From: Bacillota bacterium
GTDB lineage: Bacteria; Bacillota; Clostridia; Peptostreptococcales; Anaerovoracaceae
Direction of reading: 5' to 3'
NCBI GenBank assembly: GCA_022706625.1
Contig: JAKJCD010000015.1
Coordinates: 1-23,080 of the forward strand
DNA length: 23,080 nt
Both the position numbers and the translations under genes were made by a program. The notes beneath the pieces were generated by a model. The model was given only the letters and a program-made list of their open reading frames with translations, searched no databases and was not told the DNA's origin. Each line of letters opens with the position of its first letter. The stretch's first letter is position 1. Positions 1 through 8,351 of this stretch are shown one piece after another.

Positions 1-395
1 CTGCCAATGTCCGTCAATTCTTTCAGACGGATATGGGTTCTTTTAAATTAAAAGCTACGATTATCGCCGATGCCGAGATCGTCGCCGACGGCATAGCCCT
101 TTCAGTATGCGAGGGGAGGCATAAAAACGTACAGATTTTAGTATCTCAGGCAGCGGATGAGCTCCTTAACATACAGGGAATAAAGGCCAGTTTTGTTGCC
201 GGCAGCAGCGAAGACGGCATTACTGTTGTAAGCGCCCGCTCCTTAGGCGAGGTCAATGTTCAGACTATTATGGAAAAAATGGGAGGCGGCGGACATTTAG
301 CCACTGCGGGCACTCAGCTGAAACAACCCTTGGAAGAAACCGTTGAAGAGCTCAAAGAACTGCTTCGTGTAATAGATAAGAACGGAGGACTATAG
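1..395 (+). CDS. gdpP: c-di-AMP phosphodiesterase GdpP, C-terminal fragment (5' end outside window)
   Basis: The reading frame is open from the window edge, so this is the 3' end of a longer gene; an internal ATG at 33 is not a real start. The visible ~130 residues match the DHHA1 end of GdpP-type DHH phosphoesterases: the VRQFFQTD stretch at the edge, an AAD.LL segment, SARSLGEVNVQTIMEKM, then the GGGGH motif that helps bind substrate. In the family this membrane protein hydrolyses cyclic di-AMP to pApA, which affects wall stress and potassium handling. The upstream transmembrane, PAS-like, GGDEF-like and DHH parts cannot be seen. The gene ends 2 nt before rplI, the common Bacillota order gdpP-rplI-dnaB, so the three are probably co-transcribed. 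The family call is firm; full-length integrity cannot be judged. Confidence 0.93.
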   Translation, partial: ANVRQFFQTDMGSFKLKATIIADAEIVADGIALSVCEGRHKNVQILVSQAADELLNIQGIKASFVAGSSEDGITVVSARSLGEVNVQTIMEKMGGGGHLATAGTQLKQPLEETVEELKELLRVIDKNGGL

Positions 396-397
396 TC

Positions 398-838
398 ATG
401 GAAGTGATATTGCTTCAGGATGTAAAAGGTGTCGGAAAAGCAGGCAGCATAGCCAAGGTAAGCGACGGTTATGCAAGAAATCTTTTAATACCGAAAGGGT
501 TGGTAAAAGAAGCAACACAGGCAAATATGCGCCAGCTGGAACGGATCAATAAGGCTAACGAAGAAAAGATAACAGAGAATACCGAAGCTGCCCGGGCAGC
601 GGCAAAGAAGATAGCCATGCTCAGGGTCACCATTAAAAGCAAGGGCGGAGAAGGAGGAAGACTTTTCGGGTCCGTTACTACTAAAGATATTTCAGACGCA
701 CTGAAAAAGCAGCACGATATGGAGATCGACAAGAAGAAATTTATCCTTGAAACCCCGATCAAGCACACAGGAGAACACATAGTCGATATCAAGCTGTTCA
801 CGGATATAACAGCAAAACTCAGAGTAATCGTTGAATAA
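398..838 (+). CDS. rplI: 50S ribosomal protein L9
   Basis: A 146-residue protein with the full L9 layout. The N-terminal rRNA-binding lobe begins MEVILLQDVKGVGKAG and continues with VSDGYARNLLIPKGLV. A long charged helix follows, then a C-terminal lobe containing GGRLFGSVT and ending in KLRVIVE. The length is normal for the family. The start is supported by GGAGGA at 384-389, nine nt before the ATG. L9 sits near the L1 stalk base of the large subunit and affects translational fidelity. It lies tightly between gdpP and dnaB, as in many Bacillota, and looks like the middle gene of that operon. A 110-codon frame on the other strand is a shadow of this gene. Confidence 0.98.
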   Translation: MEVILLQDVKGVGKAGSIAKVSDGYARNLLIPKGLVKEATQANMRQLERINKANEEKITENTEAARAAAKKIAMLRVTIKSKGGEGGRLFGSVTTKDISDALKKQHDMEIDKKKFILETPIKHTGEHIVDIKLFTDITAKLRVIVE

Positions 839-854
839 ACTGCAGGATGGTGAT

Positions 855-2186
855 ATGAGCCAAATGGAACGGGTCCCCCCTCATAGTGCTGATGCGGAAA
901 AATCCGTATTGGGATCGATAATATTGGACAAAGAAGCTCTCTATGAGGTTCTTGAAATTCTTAAAGCCGAAGACTTCTACAGTGATATGCATCGGGAGAT
1001 CTATCAGGCTATCATAGCTCTTTACAGAAAAAACGAGCCAGTGGATATGCTGACGGTATCAGAAGAGCTTAAGAAGAGAAACACTTTGGAGATGGTCGGA
1101 GGAAGAAGCTACATAGCGATGCTGTCTTCTATGGTGCCTTCAACTTCAAATGCCGCCCAGTATGCCGGGATAGTAGGGGAAAAGGCTGTGCTTAGACGCC
1201 TGATCAATGTCTCCTCGGAAATAATGGAACAGGCTTATCGTGAAAAAACCGAGCCGGAAACGGTTCTGGATCACGCAGAGCAGGCAATCTTTGAAATTGC
1301 GCTGTCACGGCAGAAAAAAGACTTTGAGCTCCTGAAAGAAGTCTTATATACTAATCTAAACCGGATCGATGAGGTTTCCAAACTTGACGGAGGGCTGACA
1401 GGGATCACCTCCGGCTTCAGCGAGCTTGATAAAAAGACTTCTGGCCTGCAGAAATCTGATTTGATAATTATTGCCGCCAGGCCCAGCATGGGCAAAACCG
1501 CTTTTGCCCTCAATGTTGCTACACAGGCGGCCTTGAAAGGAAAAGCCGGGGTCCTTGTCTTCAGCCTTGAGATGTCAAAAGAGCAGCTTGGTCAGCGCCT
1601 TCTTGCGATGGAAGCCCGAGTTGATATGCAGAAGCTGAAGACAGGTAAATTAGAACACTCCGATTGGGATCAGATCTCCTCAGCCATAGACAAATTGTCG
1701 TCAGCAAATATTTACATAGATGATACTCCCGGGATCAGTATTTTGGAAATGAAAAATAAAAGCCGTCGCCTGAAAGCGGAAAAAGGACTGGATCTCATTA
1801 TTATCGACTATCTTCAGCTCATGTCTTTAGGAGACAGGGTCGAAAGCAGGCAGCAGGAAATCACCGCTTTGTCCAGATATCTGAAACAGCTTGCCAGGGA
1901 GATGGAATGTCCGGTAATAGTGCTTTCCCAGCTGTCCCGGGCTCCGGAGCAAAGGTCTGATCACAGACCGGTCTTATCTGATCTTAGGGAATCCGGATCC
2001 ATCGAACAGGATGCCGATATAGTAATGTTCCTGTATCGGGACGAATACTATAACCAAGAGACGGATAAACCTAATATCTGTGAAGTCAATATTGCAAAAC
2101 AGCGGAGCGGCCCGACAGGTATGTTTGAAATCACCTGGCTTGGAAAGTACACGAGGTTTGTGGATACAAGCCGTATAACAGAATAG
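855..2186 (+). CDS. dnaB: Replicative DNA helicase DnaB
   Basis: A 443-residue RecA-fold hexameric helicase that unwinds the replication fork. The N-terminal DnaB domain (about 10-115, beginning ERVPPHSADAEKSVLG) is followed by a linker. The ATPase domain has Walker A ARPSMGKT (Lys about 214), the FSLEMS motif, Walker B LIIIDYLQLM and the C-terminal SDLRESGSIEQDAD with the RSGPTG loop. Length is normal. The frame can be extended to a TTG at 831 inside rplI, but ATG 855 (or 864) gives the usual family N-terminus. The ribosome-binding site is weak (AGGATGG at 844-850), so translational coupling to rplI is likely. The gene is followed after 23 nt by a CxxC protein and then the DnaD-type protein that probably helps load it. 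Confidence 0.96.
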   Translation: MSQMERVPPHSADAEKSVLGSIILDKEALYEVLEILKAEDFYSDMHREIYQAIIALYRKNEPVDMLTVSEELKKRNTLEMVGGRSYIAMLSSMVPSTSNAAQYAGIVGEKAVLRRLINVSSEIMEQAYREKTEPETVLDHAEQAIFEIALSRQKKDFELLKEVLYTNLNRIDEVSKLDGGLTGITSGFSELDKKTSGLQKSDLIIIAARPSMGKTAFALNVATQAALKGKAGVLVFSLEMSKEQLGQRLLAMEARVDMQKLKTGKLEHSDWDQISSAIDKLSSANIYIDDTPGISILEMKNKSRRLKAEKGLDLIIIDYLQLMSLGDRVESRQQEITALSRYLKQLAREMECPVIVLSQLSRAPEQRSDHRPVLSDLRESGSIEQDADIVMFLYRDEYYNQETDKPNICEVNIAKQRSGPTGMFEITWLGKYTRFVDTSRITE

Positions 2187-2209
2187 TTATAAAGAATCGG
2201 AGGGAAAGC

Positions 2210-2404
2210 ATGATCACTAAGCAAATGTACATGAACGAAATTCTGGCCATGGATGACAGAATTGCCGATATTCTTACCGATTTCGGCCTTGATTGCCGGA
2301 GCTGCTCCGGAGCGCAAAGTGAAACTCTTGAGGAAGCTGCCAAGGGCCATGGTGTGATACTGGAGGATCTGATCAATGCGCTGAACGAAGCTGTTAAAGC
2401 CTAA
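2210..2404 (+). CDS. Small DUF1858-type CxxC protein
   Basis: A 64-residue soluble helical protein with a strong ribosome-binding site (GGAGGG 2199-2204). The pattern (an N-terminal helix, ILTDFGLDCRSCSG, then LEEAAKGHGV and a C-terminal helix) fits the DUF1858 / hybrid-cluster-associated redox domain. That family is related to the N-terminal part of the ScdA/RIC iron-sulfur repair proteins. The two cysteines in DCRSC probably form a redox disulfide or bind iron. The biochemical role of free-standing members is not established as far as I know. Its place between dnaB and the DnaD-type gene is notable, although operon membership need not mean a replication role. Family assignment is fairly sure; function is unknown. 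Confidence 0.78.
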   Translation: MITKQMYMNEILAMDDRIADILTDFGLDCRSCSGAQSETLEEAAKGHGVILEDLINALNEAVKA

Positions 2405-2439
2405 AGTAAAAAAAGCCGGAAGAAGACAGGCGGGAGAAA

Positions 2440-3696
2440 ATGGTATTTACACGGGAAAAGATAACAAACTATTATCTTCACGATACAGCAGTGGAAAATG
2501 TATTCATAAACGAATTTGTTCCCGATGCCCCAGGCAATTTCGTAAAGACTTATTTATTTGCACTGATGTATGCCAATATACGTGTTTCTATGAGCAATGA
2601 AGACATGGCAAAGCAGCTTTCTCTGCCGATAGAAGAGATTCTTGCGGCATGGACTTACTGGGAAGGCAAGGGTATCGTTCGAAAGCACTACCCCGATCCG
2701 GCGGAACGTCTTCATTATCGGGTGGAATTTATTGATCTCAAAGAGAAGATTTACGGAAAAAACGGAAAAACAAAGAGCAGGACGGATAAACTTCCGGAAG
2801 GTTTAAAAGGCATCATCAGCGATAAAGACCTAAAAGAAATGTACAGTCGCATCGAACAACTCACCGGACGTCTTTTCCAGGGAAAAGAGCCTATGGCTAT
2901 CATGGATTGGATAAAGGATTACGGCCTTTCGACGGAATTCATTTTGTATGCCTATGAATACTGTGTGAAAAAACAGAATAACAGCAGGCTGAACTACGTG
3001 GGAGCAGTGGTGAAGGGATGGGCCGAAAAAGGGCTGAAAACAACAGCTGACATCGAAGAGCATCTTCTGGAAAACGATAATCGGCACTATTTATATAAAA
3101 GGGTCATGAAAGCCTTGGGTTTCTCGCGCAATCCCACGGAGGAGGAAAAGCGCATTATGGACACCTGGTTTGACGATTTCTCCCTTGATATTAATAAAGT
3201 TCTCTCTGCCTGCAAGAAAACCAGCGGCATTTCCAACCCCAATATAAATTACGTCAATACGGTGCTTACTTCTAAAAGCAAAGCAAACACGGGAGATGCA
3301 AAAGAGAGTGGGGGAGACAGCCTGATCCCTGCAGTGATGAGGTCGTATGAGACCGACAGGGCGGCTAATGAAGCGGCAGCGGCAGAAAGGCGCAAAGAAG
3401 TCTATAAAGCAGTACCGAGGATAAGTGAAATCGAAGAAGAGAGCAGAAAAATCAGCATGGAGATCTCAAAAAAAATGCTGTCTAAAGGGGCTTCTGCCGA
3501 TATAAAGGAGCTTAAGAATCGCTTTGATGCTTTGATGAACGAAAAATCTTATCTCTTGACGGATAATAATTTTAAGATCGATTACATGGAAATACAATAT
3601 ACCTGTCCACTATGCAAAGACCTTGGGATACTGGACAGCGGGGCAAGGTGCTCCTGCTTTGCACGCAAGCTGTCGAGCTTTGGAAAAAAGGTTTGA
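2440..3696 (+). CDS. DnaD-domain replication protein with a DnaC-like N-terminal segment at its C-terminus
   Basis: A 418-residue protein; start supported by GGGAG at 2432-2436. The N-terminal ~110 residues look like a winged-helix region. Two DnaB_2/DnaD-type helical repeats follow, about 147-205 (with DWIKDYGLSTEFILYAYEYC and NYVGAVVKGW) and 217-283 (with NYVNTVL). Such proteins remodel DNA and assist helicase loading in Bacillota. From about residue 295 to the end it reads like the N-terminus of a clostridial DnaC/DnaI loader: VPRISEIEEES, a helical region, DYMEIQYTCPLCKDLG, and a zinc-type Cys set at 389, 392, 404 and 406. In DnaC the AAA+ ATPase follows the CxC; here the protein stops 12 residues later. 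I see no ATPase remnant in any frame before the next gene. It may be a domain fusion or the product of a deletion. Confidence 0.85.
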   Translation: MVFTREKITNYYLHDTAVENVFINEFVPDAPGNFVKTYLFALMYANIRVSMSNEDMAKQLSLPIEEILAAWTYWEGKGIVRKHYPDPAERLHYRVEFIDLKEKIYGKNGKTKSRTDKLPEGLKGIISDKDLKEMYSRIEQLTGRLFQGKEPMAIMDWIKDYGLSTEFILYAYEYCVKKQNNSRLNYVGAVVKGWAEKGLKTTADIEEHLLENDNRHYLYKRVMKALGFSRNPTEEEKRIMDTWFDDFSLDINKVLSACKKTSGISNPNINYVNTVLTSKSKANTGDAKESGGDSLIPAVMRSYETDRAANEAAAAERRKEVYKAVPRISEIEEESRKISMEISKKMLSKGASADIKELKNRFDALMNEKSYLLTDNNFKIDYMEIQYTCPLCKDLGILDSGARCSCFARKLSSFGKKV

Positions 3697-3721
3697 TAAA
3701 CCGGGTATCAAGTTGTATAAT
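3693..3721 (+). promoter_or_regulatory. Sigma-A promoter for the M23 peptidase-walRK unit
   Basis: TTGATA (3693-3698) and TATAAT (3716-3721) are separated by exactly 17 nt, one mismatch from the consensus. Transcription would start near 3728, about 45 nt before the peptidase ATG. The -35 hexamer contains the TGA stop codon of the preceding DnaD-type gene. This is the strongest vegetative promoter match in the window and probably starts a new transcription unit. Confidence 0.78.
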
Positions 3722-3772
3722 TAATGAACTATATGTTAGCGACAACGTTTTAAAAACGATTTGGAGGCGCAT

Positions 3773-5716
3773 ATGGCCGAAATCCCTGAAAACGAATCGA
3801 CCATTTCAACCGGGGAAGAGAAAACCTCTATAATAAAAAACAGCGGAATAAGAGATACAGAAAAAAACAGTATCTCCGTTTGGTGTACGGAAGATATAGA
3901 TGAAGGCCTCGAAAGCGCAAACCGCAGGTTCATCCGTCAGCAGGCAAAGTATCAAATAAATCGTTTCATAGAGGACAAGCTGGAAGGATCAGAGCTTGCG
4001 ACAACGGATGATATCGATGAAGCTCTGGACAGGATCATCAGGGAAAGACAGCTAGAGCGTGATAAGTTCAAGGATGCTGTGCCCACCGGTAAAAGGGGCA
4101 GAAGAAAGCAAAAGCAGGTCCGTGCCGATAATAGACTGGATCTTTTTATAGATAAGGTTTTAGAGGGCGCCATTACAAAAATAAGCGATGTTTACACGGG
4201 ACTGCTTGTAAAGATGCAGCCTCTGACGGGCCGGATCAAAGTAAAGGAAGCTGCTCTTTCCGATAAAATGGCAGCTGCTGTAGACAGGGTCGATTTTTGC
4301 ATAGACAATGCTATCGACATGACATCGCAGAGGATCATTTTAGTAATAGAAAAGCAGAGAGAAGCAAGAAACTGGTGCGAAGCTCACAAGCACCGGCTTC
4401 TTGGAGCTGTTGCGGTACTGGCGATTTTTGCCGGCTCCGCATCTTTGTTTGTCGGGCATATCACTGCCTATGAATACATGTACAACGGGAAGGTCATAGG
4501 TATCGTAAAAAATCAGCAGGATGTGTATAAAACAATTGATATCATTGGGGACAAGCTAACCTATGCTTACGGTGCGGAAATTATCATCGACAAAGAAAAA
4601 GATATCAGTTTCCGTAAAGTCATCGGCACCGGCATGCAGCTTGACAGCAAAGAAGATGTGCTGAACCAGTTTACATATTTACGTGACATGAATGCCACAG
4701 CATATGCCATCAATGTCGATGGCAAGCAGAAGGCTGTTCTTTATAGCAGGAAGTGTGCAGAAAAAATATTAAAAGACATCCAGAACAGCTACCTTAGCAG
4801 CAGCAGCACCATATCCTATGAATCTGTAGGGTTTGCGGAAAATGTAGATATCGTTGAGGTAAACACAAAGATCGGAAATATCCAAAAAGAAGAACAGGTA
4901 TTAGAGTACATGCTCACAGGCGCCGTGCAGATCAAAACCTATGAAGTCAAATCCGGAGATACCTTCGGTGAGATCGCCAGGAGTTTGGGGCTTACCTCGG
5001 AAGATCTTCAGGCAGCCAACCCGGGAGTCAACCCTTCCAGGCTGCAGATCGGCCAGAGCATTATCCTCAACAGGGTCTGCCCTGTACTGACTGTACAGAC
5101 AACGGAGATCGCCGAATATACGGTTCCTATTGATTATGAAATAACTTACGAGGAAACATCAGCCCTTTATAAAGGGGAACAGACGGTAAAATCTTCCGGA
5201 GTGAAGGGGCAACGGCAGGTAGTCGCTCAAATAGTGCGCAATAACGGGGATGAGGTCAGCAGGAATGAGCTTAGTTCAAAAATCATCAGTGAACCGAAAG
5301 CTCAGGTCGTGCTTAAAGGCACTAAAGATCTGCCTCCGCTGATAGGCACCGGCAGCTTCATCTATCCCACCAGAGGAACTCTGACCTCCAGATTCGGACC
5401 AAGATGGGGAAGAATGCACAACGGCATAGACCTGGCCGCACCGGTGGGCACCAAGATCCGGGCAGCCGATGGCGGGGTTGTAATATCGGCAGGCTGGGAA
5501 GGAGCTCTCGGTTACTGTGTACGCATTAATCACGGTCAAAACAAAACTTCGGTATATGGGCATTGCAGCAAACTATTTGTAAAAAAAGGAGATAAAGTAT
5601 ATAAGGATCAGCATATCGCCAATGTGGGGAGCACCGGCAGGAGCACCGGCTCTCATCTCCATTTTGAAATACATATAAACGGTGTTCCGAAAAACCCCCT
5701 GAAGTACCTTAACTGA
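3773..5716 (+). CDS. Membrane-anchored LysM-G5-M23 cell-wall endopeptidase
   Basis: A 647-residue bitopic wall hydrolase. A TTG at 3761 lies in the ribosome-binding site, so ATG 3773 is chosen, with GGAGG at 3763-3767. Residues 1-208 are charged and lack a signal peptide, so they should be cytoplasmic. One membrane segment follows (about 209-228), then an extracellular region, a LysM domain (about 388-433, VKSGDTFGEIARSLG), and a G5-like region (TVPIDYEITYEETSALYKGE). The M23 peptidase spans 529-647 with zinc ligands His549 and Asp553 (HNGID) and His628/His630 (HLHFEI), so the active site is intact. In the family M23 enzymes cut peptide crossbridges in peptidoglycan. It lies 28 nt before walR, suggesting that hydrolase and its regulators are expressed together. 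The long cytoplasmic part is unusual. Confidence 0.92.
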   Translation: MAEIPENESTISTGEEKTSIIKNSGIRDTEKNSISVWCTEDIDEGLESANRRFIRQQAKYQINRFIEDKLEGSELATTDDIDEALDRIIRERQLERDKFKDAVPTGKRGRRKQKQVRADNRLDLFIDKVLEGAITKISDVYTGLLVKMQPLTGRIKVKEAALSDKMAAAVDRVDFCIDNAIDMTSQRIILVIEKQREARNWCEAHKHRLLGAVAVLAIFAGSASLFVGHITAYEYMYNGKVIGIVKNQQDVYKTIDIIGDKLTYAYGAEIIIDKEKDISFRKVIGTGMQLDSKEDVLNQFTYLRDMNATAYAINVDGKQKAVLYSRKCAEKILKDIQNSYLSSSSTISYESVGFAENVDIVEVNTKIGNIQKEEQVLEYMLTGAVQIKTYEVKSGDTFGEIARSLGLTSEDLQAANPGVNPSRLQIGQSIILNRVCPVLTVQTTEIAEYTVPIDYEITYEETSALYKGEQTVKSSGVKGQRQVVAQIVRNNGDEVSRNELSSKIISEPKAQVVLKGTKDLPPLIGTGSFIYPTRGTLTSRFGPRWGRMHNGIDLAAPVGTKIRAADGGVVISAGWEGALGYCVRINHGQNKTSVYGHCSKLFVKKGDKVYKDQHIANVGSTGRSTGSHLHFEIHINGVPKNPLKYLN

Positions 5717-5744
5717 AGCCCTTTTACAAAGCAAGGAGAAAAAA

Positions 5745-6443
5745 ATGGAATGCAAAAAGGTATTGATTATAGAGGATGAAAAATCGATAGCGGATATTAT
5801 TCAATTCAACCTTAATAAAGAAGGATTCGAAACTGAAACAGCTTACGATGGAAAAACCGGTTTGGAAAAAGCTCTGTCCTCCAAGCCGGATCTTATACTG
5901 CTTGATGTTATGCTGCCGGTGATAGATGGTTTTCAGGTATGCAAAAAAGTCAGAGAAAGCAGCACGGTGCCTATAGTCATGCTCACGGCAAAGGAGGAGG
6001 AAGTAGATAAGGTCCTTGGTCTTGAGCTCGGAGCGGACGACTACATCACCAAACCTTTCGGCATGAGAGAGCTGATTGCGAGGATCAAGGCAAACATACG
6101 CCGCACCGATCTTATGAACAGCCTACAGGACGCTCCCGCCAATGTCCGGGTGTTCGGAAACCTTGCTATCGATCTTAACCGTTATGAAGTAAGAAAGGAC
6201 GAGACCCCGCTGGAGCTTACTCTGAGGGAATTTGAACTCCTAAAGTACCTTGCCGAGAGGGAGAACAGAGTATTCTCAAGGGAACAACTGCTTGAAGAGG
6301 TATGGGGTTACGAGTATTACGGCGATATCCGGACTGTAGACGTTACCGTACGCAGGCTTAGGGAAAAGCTTGAAGACGATTCCAGCAATCCGGCATATAT
6401 CATGACAAAACGCGGCATCGGCTACTATTTCAGGAGGCCTTGA
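5745..6443 (+). CDS. walR: OmpR/PhoB-family response regulator, WalR-like
   Basis: A 232-residue regulator; start supported by AAGGAG at 5733-5738. The receiver domain (about 4-118) has the acidic pair Glu10/Asp11, phospho-acceptor Asp54 in LLDVMLP, Thr81 and Lys103 in TKPF. The C-terminal winged helix (about 130-231) has LTLREFELLKYLA, the recognition region DIRTVDVTVRRLREKLE and the final GIGYYF. The stretch KEEEVDKVLGLELGADDY is especially close to WalR (YycF), the essential regulator of wall metabolism in Bacillota. The gene partner is the kinase that starts 4 nt later, with its ribosome-binding site in the end of this gene. PhoP/PhoB-like function is the main alternative, because no walHIJ genes follow. 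Confidence 0.88.
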   Translation: MECKKVLIIEDEKSIADIIQFNLNKEGFETETAYDGKTGLEKALSSKPDLILLDVMLPVIDGFQVCKKVRESSTVPIVMLTAKEEEVDKVLGLELGADDYITKPFGMRELIARIKANIRRTDLMNSLQDAPANVRVFGNLAIDLNRYEVRKDETPLELTLREFELLKYLAERENRVFSREQLLEEVWGYEYYGDIRTVDVTVRRLREKLEDDSSNPAYIMTKRGIGYYFRRP

Positions 6444-6447
6444 CACA

Positions 6448-8262
6448 ATGTTCATGAAGAGGAAATGGAGCAGCATCCGCTTCCGGATAGTGCTCATTTA
6501 TTTTTTGCTTGTGTTCATTGCAATGACCGTCATAGGCGTGTTTATAATGAGCCAGCTTGAAGCCTATCAGATGGAGCTGATCCGCAGTAATTTTACGAAA
6601 ATCGTTCAGGAGAGTGTAATTTCACTTCAGGAGTACGATGATTTCAGCCGGTATAAAGAAGAAATACAGGCGGACATCCAGTCTTGGGCTGAAAGCCTGA
6701 GAGAAGAAATGTTCGTTGTCGATGACGACTTCGTAATAATCGCATCAAGCAATTCCAATTACATCGAAAAGAGCGGGCTGGATCTTTTAGACCAAAGCAT
6801 TCTGGTTCGTGGCATGTCCGGTGAGATAGCCGAACAGGATGGCATCCTGGCATCGGGGATCCCTGTTAAAACAATGGTGTTTCCTATTGAAAAAGATGGT
6901 AAAATTAAAGGCTTAGTGTGTTTACGCGCTGATATCTCAAGTGTGTACAAGACTCAAAAACAATCCCGTGCAGTTTTTTTGCAGGCTATGTTTGTAGCTT
7001 TGCTTCTAACCGTAGTGTTAGGTTTCTTTATTGCACGGAGCATCACAGTACCGATCAACGATGTTACCGAAAAAGCAAAGAAAATGTCTCAAGGTGATTT
7101 CAGCCAGGAGGTCAGCGTAAGGTCCGATGATGAGATTGGACGACTGGCAGAAATGTTTAATTTACTGAGAGAGAAACTGGATTATACCCTTGCGGAAATC
7201 AACAGTGAAAAAAACAAGCTGGAGGCTATCTTAAAGAATATGGCAGATGGACTGCTTGCTGTCGATACTGAGGGCCGCATCATTCTTGCCAATCGCGCCG
7301 CTATGCAAATGCTTGGCATGAAACAGCAAGAGATGGAAAAGAGGACCTATGATGAAATCATGTCGGATTTCAGCGAGGAACTGATGTTTGAGCACATCAG
7401 AGAAAACTGTCTGGAGAGGGGATACCATAAAACCATTGAGAAAGCAGGACGTTTTTATGATGTACGTTACGACCGTTTTAAGGATGAAAGCGGCCGGGAT
7501 ACAGGCATGATCGTGGTGCTTTTGGATATCACCGAACAGCAAAAACTGGAGAACATGCAAAGAGACTTCGTAGCCAATGTTTCTCATGAATTAAAAACTC
7601 CTCTGACTACTATAAAGAGCTATACTGAGACGCTGGTAAACACGGAAATCAACGATTGCAGAACTATCGGGCAGTTTTTGAATATTATCGACGAGGAAGC
7701 AGATCGTATGAATCGTTTGGTGAGGGAACTGCTGCAGCTGTCAAAGCTGGACAACAAACAGGAGAAATGGTTTAAAAAAGACACGAATCTCGTAAATGTG
7801 GTCAAGGCAGCATTGATAAAAGTAGAGATGACCGCGGCGAACAAACTGCTTGCGATAAACTGCCATTTTGATCCTAAGCAAAAGGTCATGACTGTCATTG
7901 ACCGGGACAGGATCGACCAGGTGCTGCTTAATATATTATCTAATGCGATCAAATATACGCCGAAAGGCGGCCATATCGATGTGGATATTTATAAGGAAGA
8001 GGATTGGGCTAAAGTACAGATCAGCGACAGTGGTATAGGCATAGCAGAAAAAGAGATCTCCCGAGTTTTTGAGCGGTTTTACAGGGTGGATAAAGCCAGG
8101 TCAAGAGAGATGGGAGGTACCGGGCTGGGACTGTCTATCGCAAGGCAGATAATAGAGGATCACGGCGGCGATATCACTATCCAAAGCAAGCTTAACCACG
8201 GGTCTAAGGTCACTATAAGCCTGCCGCTTTCTTCAACCCGCGGTCAGCAGAACATCGAGTAG
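6448..8262 (+). CDS. walK: Sensor histidine kinase, WalK-like
   Basis: A 604-residue membrane kinase that should phosphorylate the response regulator just upstream. Layout: first membrane helix (about 10-33), an extracytoplasmic sensor of ~140 residues that looks Cache/PAS-like, second membrane helix (about 175-197), HAMP (SITVPINDVTEKAKKM), a PAS domain (about 255-365, MADGLLAVDTEGRIILANRA), HisKA with His380 in FVANVSHELKTPLTT, and HATPase_c with NAIKYTPKGG, DSGIGIAEKE and GGTGLGLSIARQII. All key residues are present. The HAMP-PAS-kinase order and length match WalK of Bacillota. RBS AGGAGG is at 6432-6437, followed by a 10-nt spacer to ATG 6448. walH, walI and walJ are absent downstream; the next genes are sporulation genes. 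Confidence 0.88.
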   Translation: MFMKRKWSSIRFRIVLIYFLLVFIAMTVIGVFIMSQLEAYQMELIRSNFTKIVQESVISLQEYDDFSRYKEEIQADIQSWAESLREEMFVVDDDFVIIASSNSNYIEKSGLDLLDQSILVRGMSGEIAEQDGILASGIPVKTMVFPIEKDGKIKGLVCLRADISSVYKTQKQSRAVFLQAMFVALLLTVVLGFFIARSITVPINDVTEKAKKMSQGDFSQEVSVRSDDEIGRLAEMFNLLREKLDYTLAEINSEKNKLEAILKNMADGLLAVDTEGRIILANRAAMQMLGMKQQEMEKRTYDEIMSDFSEELMFEHIRENCLERGYHKTIEKAGRFYDVRYDRFKDESGRDTGMIVVLLDITEQQKLENMQRDFVANVSHELKTPLTTIKSYTETLVNTEINDCRTIGQFLNIIDEEADRMNRLVRELLQLSKLDNKQEKWFKKDTNLVNVVKAALIKVEMTAANKLLAINCHFDPKQKVMTVIDRDRIDQVLLNILSNAIKYTPKGGHIDVDIYKEEDWAKVQISDSGIGIAEKEISRVFERFYRVDKARSREMGGTGLGLSIARQIIEDHGGDITIQSKLNHGSKVTISLPLSSTRGQQNIE

Positions 8263-8292
8263 AAAACCAGGCAAAGGCAATGTAAGCCAACG

Positions 8293-8323
8293 GGCATAGG
8301 ACATCCTCCTTCCGCATAGGGAT
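8293..8323 (+). promoter_or_regulatory. Possible sigma-E-type sporulation promoter for yabP-yabQ
   Basis: GGCATAGG (8293-8300) and CATAGGGAT (8315-8323) resemble the ATA-containing -35 and CATA-containing -10 of mother-cell sigma-E promoters, with the two CATA cores 20 nt apart. YabP and YabQ are mother-cell sporulation proteins in Bacillus, so such a promoter is expected here. The match beyond the CATA cores is imperfect. The predicted start is near 8330. Confidence 0.35.
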
Positions 8324-8351
8324 ATAAGAGCCTCAACTGAGGCTAAGGAGG
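8305..8351 (+). promoter_or_regulatory. Predicted RNA stem that hides the yabP ribosome-binding site
   Basis: CCTCCTT (8305-8311) is perfectly complementary to AAGGAGG (8345-8351), the Shine-Dalgarno sequence of yabP. Between them a second hairpin, AGCCTC-AACT-GAGGCT (8329-8344), abuts the first helix so the two could stack. A transcript entering from walK would carry both arms and could close the site. A transcript starting near 8330 would lack the upstream arm. There is no T-run, so it is not an intrinsic terminator. Confidence 0.5.

Noticed and set aside
3612..3833. Overlapping + strand frame that could hold the missing loader ATPase
   Set aside because: The translation has no Walker A, Walker B or other AAA+ pattern, and it runs through the promoter and ribosome-binding site of the next gene.
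8329..8344. Intrinsic terminator after walK
   Set aside because: The hairpin AGCCTC-AACT-GAGGCT has only a short stem and is followed by the yabP ribosome-binding site rather than a T-run.
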